NCBI GenBank assembly: GCA_028718125.1
Contig: JAQUMN010000015.1
Coordinates: 21,640-85,639 of the forward strand
DNA from: Kiritimatiellia bacterium
GTDB taxonomy: Bacteria; Verrucomicrobiota; Kiritimatiellia; JAAZAB01
Direction of reading: 5' to 3'
DNA length: 64,000 nucleotides
In this document: in pieces, positions 9,907 through 19,455 of the stretch
Numbering within the stretch: position 1 is the stretch's first letter
Layout: every line of letters begins with the position of its first letter
Notes under the pieces: generated by a model
Told to the model about the DNA's origin: nothing
What the model saw: the letters and a program-made list of their open reading frames with translations, nothing else
Databases searched by the model: none
Translations under genes and position numbers: made by a program

Positions 9907-11145
9907 TTACGGGGCCTTGGCGAGTTCGCCGATCTTCTGATGGACCTCTTCTGCCATCAATACGATTCCGGATGAACTGTTGAAATGAATCCCGTCGCCG
10001 GAGAACAGGCCGGCGTATTGATCGCCGGAAAGTTTCCGGGCCAGGTCAATCAGCGGTGTGTTGGTGTCTGCCGCAACTTTGCGGACAATATCGTTGTATT
10101 CATCGTGCGCACGGATAGCCTCTTCGACCGATGACGTCAGCTTGCGGTGAACGAGTGCGCGGGATAATTTTGCCGCGCGCGGCGACGTCATCAGGATCGG
10201 GATCGCGCCGACGGCGCGGACCTCGGCAACGAACCGCATCAGCGTCTGTTCATATTCCTGCAGCGGCACGCGGACGCCGGACGCATTCTTTTTCTGTACC
10301 AGGCTGCGCTGGCTCGAAAGGGAAAGCAGAAGCTGGCCGAACCGTTTCATGCGCAGTATCCTGTATAATATAGCCCGCCCCGGGCTCACCTCGCGCACCA
10401 TCCGGTTGCTGTCCGGCAGAGGGCTGAGCCAGTGGTCGTTCCAGCCGTACATGATGGCCACAATATCGGGCTTCAGATTGACCGCCTGGAGTTCGAACAG
10501 GCGCAATCCCTGCACGGAGGTGTAGCCGTGCACGGCCATGTTGAATGATTCCCACGTGCCTGCGCCCGGCGGCGCGGCGGCGAGTTTAGCATTCAGGTGG
10601 CCCGAGTAAGGCGGGATCCCCTGCCCCGTTACGGAGTCGCCCATGCAGATCACGCGCATCGTTCCGGGTTTTTTGGCGGGGTCAACCTCGCGATCCAGGA
10701 ACCCCATCCGGTTCACGGTGCGCCCGTTGAATTCAGCGCCCGGCCGGAACCGGAAGAGCAGCAGGGAATCCTCCAGGTAAAGCCCGTCGCTTTGCGTGTC
10801 GGATTCTTTCTGGCCGACAATCACGATCGGCGGCACGTGGGCCTCGTAACCGGCAAGTTTCAGGCACTGTTCCACTCCGAAGAAAAAAAGGAACGTGGCG
10901 GCCAGCGCAAGGGACACTTTCCTGAAAGCGGAATACTCCCAGATGCCGTTGCCGGGGAAATACCTGTGGATCACAACCCGGAGAACCAGAATAACCGGCG
11001 GTACAAGAATTAGCGCTGCGCTCCAGGGGATTACGAGATGAATGGGGCCGAGCGACAGCGTCAATGGCGTCATCAGCCATGCTGCCAGAACGATGATCAG
11101 GGCTGCGAGAAAGGCCAGATCGAGAATATACAGGATAATGCGCAT
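9907..11145 (-). CDS. SGNH/GDSL-hydrolase-like protein with N-terminal TM helices
   Basis: ICMGDSVTGQG (GDS block), YGWNDHW (block III-like), DGIHFNSSSG (block V-like DxxH); start taken at MRIILYILDLAFLAAL. Confidence 0.75.
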   Translation of the reverse strand: MRIILYILDLAFLAALIIVLAAWLMTPLTLSLGPIHLVIPWSAALILVPPVILVLRVVIHRYFPGNGIWEYSAFRKVSLALAATFLFFFGVEQCLKLAGYEAHVPPIVIVGQKESDTQSDGLYLEDSLLLFRFRPGAEFNGRTVNRMGFLDREVDPAKKPGTMRVICMGDSVTGQGIPPYSGHLNAKLAAAPPGAGTWESFNMAVHGYTSVQGLRLFELQAVNLKPDIVAIMYGWNDHWLSPLPDSNRMVREVSPGRAILYRILRMKRFGQLLLSLSSQRSLVQKKNASGVRVPLQEYEQTLMRFVAEVRAVGAIPILMTSPRAAKLSRALVHRKLTSSVEEAIRAHDEYNDIVRKVAADTNTPLIDLARKLSGDQYAGLFSGDGIHFNSSSGIVLMAEEVHQKIGELAKAP

Positions 11146-11152
11146 CTTTGAC

Positions 11153-11986
11153 TTACGCGCGACGCCGCAGGCCAAAGGTTTCGTTGACATCCTGCACCAG
11201 ATCAGACACCGTCTCCTCCGCAACCTGGCGGCCGAGTTTCGGCGTGCTCAGCAAACGCGGGTCGTCATTGGGTGGCATGGCATGGCCGGGACCGGGCTCG
11301 CCATCAAAGCCGCCGCTATCCACGATGCTGTAATCCGTATACTTGAGCTTACGGGACTTTGGCGGCAACTTGGAAAGATCGACCTGACGCGGGCTTTTAT
11401 ACATCATTAGCGCCGTTTCCTTAGCCCCGCCATGGCCCGCCGATTTCGTAAGAGCGGCGCTCTTGGGAAAGGCCAATCCACAGCCGACGGTTACCCCCTT
11501 GACCTTGTGGCTGAATTCGATGGCCAACCTCCGAATGGTTTCAATCTGGTTCACGGCGCCATGGCCGTTGACGACAAAAATGTGCTTGTAGCCGTGCTCG
11601 ATGCAAAGCTCCAGGTGGCCGCGCAGCGCGACGGCAAACACGTCCTCCGGAAAATAGAAGCTCTTATATAGCCCCTTGGCCCGCGGGAAATTCATGCCCA
11701 CCACGTAATCGCTCCGGGCAAACCCCAGGCTTTCAAGCATATCGGGCAACCGCTCGCGCTCCGTGCCCATGAAGAGGGTCGGCATAACCACGCCGCCCAC
11801 GCGGCGGGCCACGGCCAGCGCCGCCCATTCTGCGCCAAACGCGTCCATGCCCAGCGCCAGATGCGGCCCATGCCATTCCAGTGGCGCCACCGGCAGAAAC
11901 ACGAGCGGCAATTTTTTCAATTCTGCGTTGAGCTGGCCGGGCAGCATGAATGCGACGCGAATTTCTTTTTTTGACGTTTTACGCAT
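11153..11986 (-). CDS. Creatininase-family amidohydrolase
   Basis: LPVAPLEWHGPHLALGMDAF and VVNGHGAVNQ and AGHGGAKETALMM motifs. Confidence 0.85.
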   Translation of the reverse strand: MRKTSKKEIRVAFMLPGQLNAELKKLPLVFLPVAPLEWHGPHLALGMDAFGAEWAALAVARRVGGVVMPTLFMGTERERLPDMLESLGFARSDYVVGMNFPRAKGLYKSFYFPEDVFAVALRGHLELCIEHGYKHIFVVNGHGAVNQIETIRRLAIEFSHKVKGVTVGCGLAFPKSAALTKSAGHGGAKETALMMYKSPRQVDLSKLPPKSRKLKYTDYSIVDSGGFDGEPGPGHAMPPNDDPRLLSTPKLGRQVAEETVSDLVQDVNETFGLRRRA

Positions 11987-12090
11987 GGCTGAATCTCCTT
12001 GTGATGTGCATTATCCTATAAAATACTGGAGAGCATTGTGCCATGCTCATGGTTAATTAGATTGCCAAAGGAGGCAAAAAAAACCGATGG

Positions 12091-12157
12091 ATTCCCGATC
12101 AGGTCGGGAATGACGAACGATGCCCATCCATTCTGTCATTCCCGCGAAAGCGGGAAT
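12091..12157. repeat. Two REP-like hairpins
   Basis: ATTCCCGATCAGGTCGGGAAT (12091-12111) and ATTCCCGCGAAAGCGGGAAT (12138-12157). Confidence 0.7.
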
Positions 12158-12252
12158 CCACTCCAACCTTCCAAATTCCTTAGCAATTCCTGTAAAATAT
12201 TTTTTCATTCACTTAACATGGTACGGCCACAACCAAATCGGCGCATGGTTAT

Positions 12253-12309
12253 GGAGGACGGCAGGCCTCTGCCGCCGTTGACTGCGGCGACGGAGGCCCG
12301 TCGCCCTCC
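12253..12309. repeat. Double-hairpin intergenic repeat
   Basis: CGGCAG-GCCT-CTGCCG and CGACGG-AGGC-CCGTCG flanked by GGAGG/CCTCC. Confidence 0.6.
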
Positions 12310-12357
12310 TATCATATTCTCCACAAAAGCGTGTATTATAGGCACTCTGGCCAGCCA

Positions 12358-13575
12358 TCACTTCTTCAGCGCTTTCTTGAATTCGCGGGTGAGAAGCGGA
12401 ACGAGCTTGAAGAGATCGCCAATCAATCCGTAAGTCGCTACGCGGAAGATGGGCGCATCGGGATCCTTGTTGATGGCCACGATGATGTCCGAACTGGACA
12501 TGCCGGCTAAATGCTGGATCTGCCCGCTGATGCCGCAGGCAATGTAGATTTTTGGACAGACCGTCTTGCCGGTCTGGCCGACCTGGTGCGAATAAGGGAT
12601 CCAGCCCGCATCCACCGCAGCGCGCGAGGAGCCGACGCCGGCCCCCAGCACTTCGGCCAGTTCGCGGACAATCGAAAAATTCTCCGGGGCCTGCAGGCCG
12701 CGCCCACCGGACACAATAATGTTGGCTTCCGCGATGTTCATGGTGGTTTCCGCTTCCGGCACGAACTTCACGCGCTGGGCGCGGGATTTCAGCACTTCCG
12801 CCGCAACCTTCTCGATAAGCGTCTCGCCTTTCCGGGAAGCATCCACCAAGGCTTCTTTCATGACCTTGTGACGCACGGTGGCCATTTGCGGCCGGTGCTT
12901 GGGCGTGATGATCGTGGCCATGATATTGCCGCCAAAGGCCGGACGGGTCTGCATCAGGTTCTTTGTCTCCGGATCAATGGCCAGGCCGGTGCAGTCGGCC
13001 GTCAGGCCGGCCCTGACGTTTACGGCCACGCGCGACACCAGCGAGCGCCCGATGGTGGTGGCGCCGCAGAGCATGATGGCGGGCTTGTGCCGCCGAATGA
13101 GATCGATCAGCACGGCGGCATAGGGCTCGTCCTGAAAATAGGCCAGTTCGGGGGCATCCACCACGTAGACCCGGTCGGCCCCGCGCTGGACCAGCTCAGC
13201 CGTCTTATCGCTCATGCCGGAGCCCAGCAGGACCGCGCACAGACTCATGCCCAGCTGATCGGCCAGCTTGCGCCCCTCGCCCAGGAGCTCATAGGTGATG
13301 CTTTGAATCCGTCCGTCCTTCTGCTCGGCAAATATCCAGACATCGCGGTAAGCGCTCAGGTCCGCGACGGCGCCGGCGACGGGCGCGTCCTTCTTGCGCA
13401 TCTCGATGGCCTTGAACTTGCAAACCGGGACACAAGCCCCGCAGAGCGTGCACCTGGTAAGCTCGATGACCGCCAGTTTTTCCTGCATGGCAATCGCGCC
13501 AAAGGGACAGGACTTGATGCAGAGACGGCAGCCGACGCATTTATCCTTCATAACCACAATGGGATCGTTTTCCAT
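12358..13575 (-). CDS. etfA: Electron transfer flavoprotein alpha subunit with N-terminal 2x[4Fe-4S] ferredoxin domain
   Basis: [15 protein letters not shown] and [14 protein letters not shown]-terminal FAD-binding '[43 protein letters not shown]'. Confidence 0.95.
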   Translation of the reverse strand: MENDPIVVMKDKCVGCRLCIKSCPFGAIAMQEKLAVIELTRCTLCGACVPVCKFKAIEMRKKDAPVAGAVADLSAYRDVWIFAEQKDGRIQSITYELLGEGRKLADQLGMSLCAVLLGSGMSDKTAELVQRGADRVYVVDAPELAYFQDEPYAAVLIDLIRRHKPAIMLCGATTIGRSLVSRVAVNVRAGLTADCTGLAIDPETKNLMQTRPAFGGNIMATIITPKHRPQMATVRHKVMKEALVDASRKGETLIEKVAAEVLKSRAQRVKFVPEAETTMNIAEANIIVSGGRGLQAPENFSIVRELAEVLGAGVGSSRAAVDAGWIPYSHQVGQTGKTVCPKIYIACGISGQIQHLAGMSSSDIIVAINKDPDAPIFRVATYGLIGDLFKLVPLLTREFKKALKK

Positions 13576-13642
13576 TAATATTCTCCTGGATATACTTAAG
13601 AGCCGATTTCAGAAGTAACCGCAAAGAAATATAAATAAAGAT

Positions 13643-13781
13643 TTGCCCGCGAAACACGCGAAAGGAACGCTAAATATGATCGCTGGGATAATTTCATTCG
13701 CTTCCAACTCGTTTGTTGATCTATCTATTATGTAAAAAAATCTGATCCTGTTCGCGTTCCTTTCGCGTGTTTCGCGGGCAA
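13643..13781. repeat. 28-bp perfect inverted repeat with ~83-bp loop between etfB and etfA
   Basis: TTGCCCGCGAAACACGCGAAAGGAACGC (13643-13670) and its exact reverse complement (13754-13781). Confidence 0.92.
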
Positions 13782-13797
13782 GGTTTTGTTAGTGCGC

Positions 13798-14592
13798 TTA
13801 CGAAGCCGCGGCAATCACGGCATCCTTAAGTTTTTCGACCAACTGCGGCACGATTTCCTCGGGTTCCCCCTTGAAGATTTGTCCGCCCTGCCTGGCCGGC
13901 GGCGTAAATATTTTGACGACCTTGGTCGGCGACCCGTCGAGGCCCAGGTTCCCTTTTTCGGCCTTGAGATCGTCCGCTTTCCAATGGGTAATCTGCGCCT
14001 TCTTTGCGGCCAGCTTGCCCTTGAGCGAAGGCAGGCGCGGCTCATTGATTTCCTTGACGACCGTCAGCACGCAGGGCACCGGCGCGCGGATGACCTCGGT
14101 GCCTTCTTCCAGGAGCCGCTCGCCAACCACGTGGTCGGCGCTGATTTCCTCGATCTTGCGCACGTAGGTGATTTGCGGCAGGTCAAGGTGGGCGGCAATG
14201 CCGGGTCCCACCTGGGCAGTATCGCCGTCGGAGGCCTGCTTGCCGCACATAATCACGCCGTAATCGCCGATTTTTTTCAAGGCCATGGCAAGCGTATAGC
14301 TGGTGGCCCAGGTGTCACTGCCGGCAAAGGCCCGGTCGGAGACGAGGATGCCGGCATCCACGCCCATGGAAATGGCCTCGCGCAGGGCGTTCTCGGCCTG
14401 GGGCGGGCCCATGGTGATGGCCGTTACTTTGCCGCCCAGTTTCTCCTTCAGGCGGATGCTCTCCTCGATGGCGTACATGTCGAAGGGATTGATGATCGAA
14501 ACGACGCCCTCCCGGATCAGCGTATTGGTCTTGGGATCAATCTTGACGTCCGCCGTATCCGGAACCTGCTTTATACAAACCACGATATGCAT
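13798..14592 (-). CDS. etfB: Electron transfer flavoprotein beta subunit
   Basis: MHIVVCIKQVPDTADVKID, AVTMGPPQAENALREAISMG, CGKQASDGDTAQVGPGIAAHL. Confidence 0.95.
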   Translation of the reverse strand: MHIVVCIKQVPDTADVKIDPKTNTLIREGVVSIINPFDMYAIEESIRLKEKLGGKVTAITMGPPQAENALREAISMGVDAGILVSDRAFAGSDTWATSYTLAMALKKIGDYGVIMCGKQASDGDTAQVGPGIAAHLDLPQITYVRKIEEISADHVVGERLLEEGTEVIRAPVPCVLTVVKEINEPRLPSLKGKLAAKKAQITHWKADDLKAEKGNLGLDGSPTKVVKIFTPPARQGGQIFKGEPEEIVPQLVEKLKDAVIAAAS

Positions 14593-14793
14593 AAGACCTC
14601 GCTTTCTTCAAAAAGGCTGGAGACTGTAGGCTGAAGGCCATGGACCTCAACATCAAACTTGCATTCGGGATATTTTTGCTTCAGAATCTTTACTATGAAA
14701 CGTTGGCCGCGATTGTAACGGTCTTGCCTTGTATTGCAAGCCGTTTTCAGATTATTTCGTGATGGGTCAGATACGTGGGGCCTATGCCAAAAT

Positions 14794-14852
14794 GGCGCGA
14801 CGCAAGGTCGCGCCCTACGACCGCAACCGCAGGGCCTCAGCTTGCTGAGGCC
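14794..14852. repeat. Double-hairpin intergenic repeat
   Basis: GGCGCGACGCAAGGTCGCGCC and GGCCTCAGCTTGCTGAGGCC. Confidence 0.6.
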
Positions 14853-14944
14853 ATTGTTTCCCTGACCAGGGTCAACGCCACCCCGCGAGCGGTAATAGCC
14901 GCATGATTGACACCGCCCCATAACATCCTACAATGTGATTCGTT

Positions 14945-16285
14945 ATGCACAAACCTCCACGCCATACGCCCTTGATCCCGATCGCCGGGCTGGTGATCCT
15001 GCTGATTGCCGGCGTGGCCGTGGTCAATCTCTGGCTGCTCGTCAACCTGTACGAGAGCACGGCGCGCTCGTCCTCGGCGCTATCGGCCATCCAATACGGG
15101 CTGCTGGTGACCCGGTACCTGGAGCAACAGCCGTTTTTCAGCAAAAGCGCCATCGGCAAGGAAAATGCCGGGCAGTTCGGGCAAGTCGTGGATGCCTTGC
15201 AGATGGTGGATCCCGGCTTGGAATATGTATCGGTCAACGAACGGGGTGCCGTTGTCTATCACAAGCAGGCGCGCCTGGCTGCGAAACCGGAAGAATCCGC
15301 CGGCGCCATCACCAACCGGGCGGAACCGGTGAGCGTGGGGCGCAAAAAACTATGGGTCGGCACCAACATGATCCCCGTGATCACGTTCACCCGCACCTTG
15401 CGTTCCGCCGATGGCCGCTCACGCGAATTGCAGGTGGCGTTCAGCAAGAATGTATTTGAGCGCGATCATGCGGGCGCCGCCACGGCCGTGACCACGATGT
15501 TCCATATGTCGCTCCTGACCCTGGTAGTTTCGTTCGGCCTGTGCCTGCTTGTGATCATCGGCCTGGTCCGGCGCGAACTGATCTGGCAGAAACGCCAGCG
15601 CCTGAACGAGCACCTGTCCTTCGCGGGCGCCATGGCCGGCAGTATTATTCATGATTTCCGGAACCCCATGTCGGCCATGCGGCTGGATGCCCAGCTGCTC
15701 CAGAATGAAACCGCCAAGGGCCCCGCCGGCCGCCCCGAGCGGCTGATGGACCTGGCTAACCGCATTACCCAGGCCATTGACCGGATGGACACCCTGCTGG
15801 GCGAGTTCCTGGTCATTTATAACCCGGATTCCGCCATCCGGGAACGATTCGACCTTAACGGCTGCGTGCAGGATTGCATCGAGCTGGTCAAACACCGGTT
15901 TGCCAAAGCCGGGATCAAGGTTGCCCTGGAACTCTCGCCGACGCCGCTCTGCGTCCAGGGCTATCCCGTGCAATTCAAACGGGCGTTGTCAAATGTATTG
16001 AATAACGCCGAGCACTTTTCGCCCGTGGACAGCACGGTAACGGTTCAATCCCGGAAGGAGAATGACCAGGCGATCGTGACCGTCACCGACGAAGGTCCGG
16101 GCATACCCAATGCCGACCGCGGCCGCATTTTTGAAATCTTTTTTTCCCGGCGCCCCGGCGGCACGGGCATCGGCCTGGCCCTGGCCAAAACCGCGTTGGA
16201 AAACTGCGGCGGCACTATTGACGTGGAAACACCGGCCTCCGGCAAAGGCAGTCGGTTCATCATTCGGATCCCGATGCAGACCTGA
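14945..16285 (+). CDS. Membrane sensor histidine kinase
   Basis: Two TM helices, H-box SIIHDFRNPMSAMRLD, N-box NVLNNAEHFSP, G-boxes DEGPGIP and GGTGIGLALAK. Confidence 0.9.
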   Translation: MHKPPRHTPLIPIAGLVILLIAGVAVVNLWLLVNLYESTARSSSALSAIQYGLLVTRYLEQQPFFSKSAIGKENAGQFGQVVDALQMVDPGLEYVSVNERGAVVYHKQARLAAKPEESAGAITNRAEPVSVGRKKLWVGTNMIPVITFTRTLRSADGRSRELQVAFSKNVFERDHAGAATAVTTMFHMSLLTLVVSFGLCLLVIIGLVRRELIWQKRQRLNEHLSFAGAMAGSIIHDFRNPMSAMRLDAQLLQNETAKGPAGRPERLMDLANRITQAIDRMDTLLGEFLVIYNPDSAIRERFDLNGCVQDCIELVKHRFAKAGIKVALELSPTPLCVQGYPVQFKRALSNVLNNAEHFSPVDSTVTVQSRKENDQAIVTVTDEGPGIPNADRGRIFEIFFSRRPGGTGIGLALAKTALENCGGTIDVETPASGKGSRFIIRIPMQT

Positions 16286-16873
16286 CCAGGATAACCAGCC
16301 TCGTCATCAATGCCACTTCGGTCGTCAATATAGGTCGTGGTTGATGATGGGATAAAGCGGAGCGCGAGCGGGCTAACGACCCCATTGCTTATTCGCAGAC
16401 TAACGTTTCTCTGACCAGCAACAAGCCATGGATCACTTGTTTTTTCTGCCCAAGCGTCATACGATTCATAAATGAGCGATACACTAACTCGCCAGCAACG
16501 CAGTTGAACCATGTCTCAGGTCCGATCACATGACACAAAACCGGAATTAGCAGTTCGTTCGTTGTTGCATAGAATGGGGTATCGGTTCACGTTGCGGAGA
16601 AAGGATCTGCCGGGTAACCCAGACGTGGTGCTGCCACGTCAGTAATAAGGTTAGAGCACAACTGACAAGAAACCGCTTGATAGACAATACGGGCCACGCC
16701 CGTTGAGACCGGCCTGAAGAAACGCGTTTGTATCGGTAAGTATGCTGAAATTGGACTGGAGCGTCAAGATCGAGGATGAATCAGAGTTTAAGTTCAATCC
16801 TGCGGCGTTCCTATGGGACGATAGTGAACTTTATCCTGTAATCCTTCCGTTTTTTTCATTATCTTAATCACCA

Positions 16874-18223
16874 ATGAGCAAGAAAACCTCAGCCCGAATT
16901 CTGATCATCGAGGACGATCCCGACGGGCGCCGCTCCGTGGCGGAAGCCATGGAAGAAGCCGGCTATGCGGTGACGACCGCCGCCACGGGAGAAACAGGCA
17001 TCCGCCTGTTCCAGGAACAGCCCTTCGATGCCGTACTTTCGGATATCCGGCTCCCGGATATTGACGGCCAGAAAGTCCAGGAACGCCTGAAGGCGATCAA
17101 CGCCGAAGTGCCGGTTCTGCTCATGACGGCCTACGGAACGGTGGCCTCCGCCGTCTCCGCGCTCAAGGCCGGCGCTTACGATTATATCCTCAAGCCGCTT
17201 AATTTGACGGATATTCAGTCCAAGGTGGCGCATGCCATCGAAAACCGGCGTCTGCGCTCGCAGGTATCGTCACTAAAAAAAGCGCTTTACGGCCGCACTA
17301 TTATCGCCGTCTCACCCGGCATGGTCGAACTGCTCCGGCAGGTAAAAACCGTCGCCGCCACCCAGGCCACGGTGCTGATTCTCGGGGAAAGCGGCGTCGG
17401 CAAGGAACTGATTGCCCGCGCCCTGCACGATGGAAGCGCCCGCGCCGATGGGCCGTTTGTAGCCGTCAATTGCGGCGCGTTTTCGGAATCTCTGCTAGAA
17501 TCGGAACTCTTCGGCCATGAAAAAGGCGCATTCACCGGCGCCATCAACCGGCACGAAGGCGCCTTCGAGCGCGCCCGGGGCGGCACGCTGTTCCTGGATG
17601 AAATCGGGATCGCGCCCCCCGCCGTACAGACCAGGCTTCTGCGGGTCCTTGAAGAGCGCGAAATCATGCGCGTCGGCGGAACCCAAATGATTCCAACCGA
17701 TGTGCGCGTGATTTCCGCTTCGAACCGTAACCTGGATGATCTCGTCGCCGAACGCATTTTCCGCCACGACCTGCTCTATCGGCTGCAGGTGGTGACGCTC
17801 TCCGTGCCGCCGTTACGCGAGCGGCAGGAAGATATCCGGCCCCTGGCGGATTTTTTCATCGCCGATGCATGCAATCTGCATGGCCGCCACATTGACCAAA
17901 TCGAGGATGGTTTTTACAAGGTCCTGGAACGCCATCCCTGGAGCGGCAATGTCCGCGAATTGAAAAATGCGGTTGAATCCGCGGTTATCATGGCAACCGC
18001 ATCCCGTCTGACCGCGGCAAGCCTTAACCTGGAGCAACCCGGCGAACGCGCACCCGCAGGAATTGTCATCCTCCCGCAGACGACCCTGGCCGAGATCGAG
18101 CGGCAGGCGCTGCTGCAATCGCTGGAGCGCCACACCGGCAGCCGCAATCTGGCGGCGGAAGAATTGGGACTTTCCACCCGCACCATCCAACGCAAGATCA
18201 AGGAATACGACCTGCCATTTTGA
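16874..18223 (+). CDS. Sigma54-dependent response regulator (NtrC/AtoC family)
   Basis: Receiver domain (IIEDDPDGRRS, DIRLPD), GESGVGKE Walker A, ELFGHEKGAFTGA (GAFTGA loop), C-terminal Fis-type HTH. Confidence 0.95.
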   Translation: MSKKTSARILIIEDDPDGRRSVAEAMEEAGYAVTTAATGETGIRLFQEQPFDAVLSDIRLPDIDGQKVQERLKAINAEVPVLLMTAYGTVASAVSALKAGAYDYILKPLNLTDIQSKVAHAIENRRLRSQVSSLKKALYGRTIIAVSPGMVELLRQVKTVAATQATVLILGESGVGKELIARALHDGSARADGPFVAVNCGAFSESLLESELFGHEKGAFTGAINRHEGAFERARGGTLFLDEIGIAPPAVQTRLLRVLEEREIMRVGGTQMIPTDVRVISASNRNLDDLVAERIFRHDLLYRLQVVTLSVPPLRERQEDIRPLADFFIADACNLHGRHIDQIEDGFYKVLERHPWSGNVRELKNAVESAVIMATASRLTAASLNLEQPGERAPAGIVILPQTTLAEIERQALLQSLERHTGSRNLAAEELGLSTRTIQRKIKEYDLPF

Positions 18224-18253
18224 CACAGGCTGCTGTTTCTCTCCTAGCAGTGT

Positions 18254-18265
18254 GATCGAATTCGA
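18254..18265. repeat. 12-bp perfect palindrome ATCGAATTCGAT
   Basis: Self-complementary sequence read directly. Confidence 0.6.
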
Positions 18266-18277
18266 TTCGCGGAAGGT

Positions 18278-18308
18278 GACAAAATGTCCGCTCAATGGAC
18301 ATTTTGTC
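18278..18308 (+). promoter_or_regulatory. Paired dyads GACAAAATGTCC-N7-GGACATTTTGTC, putative enhancer (UAS) of the adjacent sigma54 activator
   Basis: Two 11-bp GACA-N3-TGTC dyads with centres 20 bp apart (about two helical turns), about 70-100 bp upstream of a sigma54-like promoter. Confidence 0.6.
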
Positions 18309-18326
18309 GGGTAATTCCATAACAGC

Positions 18327-18349
18327 CACGCCGTCACCGGCGCGGCTAC
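18327..18349. repeat. Half copy of the GTAGCCGCG...CGCGGCTAC repeat element
   Basis: CACGCCGTCACCGGCGCGGCTAC vs CACGCCCTCACAGGCGCGGCTAC at 30430-30452. Confidence 0.55.
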
Positions 18350-18375
18350 GATAATGAAATCAAGAACAGGCGGTC

Positions 18376-18395
18376 TTGGCACGATTGGTGCTATT
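18376..18395 (+). promoter_or_regulatory. Putative sigma54 (-24/-12) promoter TTGGCACGATTGGTGCTATT
   Basis: GG-N10-GC spacing and near-consensus TGGCACG...TGCTA, about 25 bp upstream of the Hsp20-like ORF. Confidence 0.75.
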
Positions 18396-18419
18396 TATCA
18401 CGAACCTTATTAAAGAGCC

Positions 18420-19274
18420 ATGGAAACGAACATTCCAAATTATGAACCTGAACCCAAACGGGAATCCAGGATCAACTGGTTCCTGATCACCGTCATTATC
18501 CTGCTTTGCATCGTATCTTTTGTGCAGGGGGTCATCCTGTTCAACATGAAAAACGAACGGGACGGTCTTTCCATAGGCAGGATATTGCGCGAATGCTTTC
18601 AAAAAGCTTGCCCGGGCCAGCTTGGAAAAGTCCGCCAAGCGAACGTCAGCCCGCAGGATAACCAGGTTGTTTTCTGGGAAACCACGGACGATCTCGATCA
18701 AATCCACGATCAGATTAACCGGCTGTTGCGGAATATGACCACGACCTTCGGCTCCCCCATGGCCAGCGGGCCGTTTCCCGGCATAACCATTCAACACAAG
18801 GACGCCCATCGTTCCCCGGCCATGCCGCCATCCAGCCGCGATCTGAACGAGCTTCAACGGGAAATCGAACGGATCTTCGAAGACGCCTATAACGAAAATC
18901 AGCAGAGCAGCTTGCTGTCGCGAGTTAACCACGGGTGGGACATGGTCCCATCCGCTGCGGCCATGAATATCGAAGATCGGGGCAGCAATTATGTGGTCGC
19001 CGTCGCCATGCCGGGATTTGAAAAGGAGGCAATCACGATCAGCCTGGAAGGCCGGCTATTGATCATTGATGCCGAGCAACCGGCACGCGCACAAGCCGCG
19101 GCAACCCGGAACGTTCCAGCCGCGCACCAGGGCCGGCTCCACACGCAGATCATGATGCCGGACAATATCGAAGGTATTGGGACGCAGGCCGTGTTTGACC
19201 ATGACGTGCTCCGCGTGCACATTCCGAAGGCGGTTGAGACCAATTCACTTGTCAGGGCAATTGCAATCCGATAA
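18420..19274 (+). CDS. Membrane-anchored Hsp20/alpha-crystallin-like protein
   Basis: N-terminal TM (INWFLITVIILLCIVSFVQGVILF); C-terminal alpha-crystallin pattern (YVVAVAMPGFEKEAITISLEGRLLIIDAE ... VFDHDVLRVHIPKA). Confidence 0.75.
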   Translation: METNIPNYEPEPKRESRINWFLITVIILLCIVSFVQGVILFNMKNERDGLSIGRILRECFQKACPGQLGKVRQANVSPQDNQVVFWETTDDLDQIHDQINRLLRNMTTTFGSPMASGPFPGITIQHKDAHRSPAMPPSSRDLNELQREIERIFEDAYNENQQSSLLSRVNHGWDMVPSAAAMNIEDRGSNYVVAVAMPGFEKEAITISLEGRLLIIDAEQPARAQAAATRNVPAAHQGRLHTQIMMPDNIEGIGTQAVFDHDVLRVHIPKAVETNSLVRAIAIR

Positions 19275-19306
19275 CGTGAACAAGTTTTGTTTATATTCAG
19301 TGAAAC

Positions 19307-19396
19307 TGAGATTCCTCGCAAACGCGGAATGACATGTTCGTTGTACGCGGAACGGCATATAAGATCTTGTCATTTCGAGCGTAGCGAGGAATCTCA
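19307..19396. repeat. Inverted pair of GTCATTTCGAGCGTAGCGAGGAATCTCA-type repeats
   Basis: TGAGATTCCTCGCAAACGCGGAATGACA (19307-19334) vs TGTCATTTCGAGCGTAGCGAGGAATCTCA (19368-19396); related copy at 35190-35219. Confidence 0.75.
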
Positions 19397-19455
19397 ACTG
19401 TCATGCCGTATAACAGAGTTGCAACCATGATCGTTACCAACAAAGGAGAGAACTG

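Noticed and set aside
16286-16873. Possible gene remnants between kinase and regulator (e.g. MLKLDWSVKIEDESEFKFNPAAFLWDDSELYP at ~16742)
   Set aside because: Short fragments with no recognisable family; could be decayed genes but evidence is too thin.
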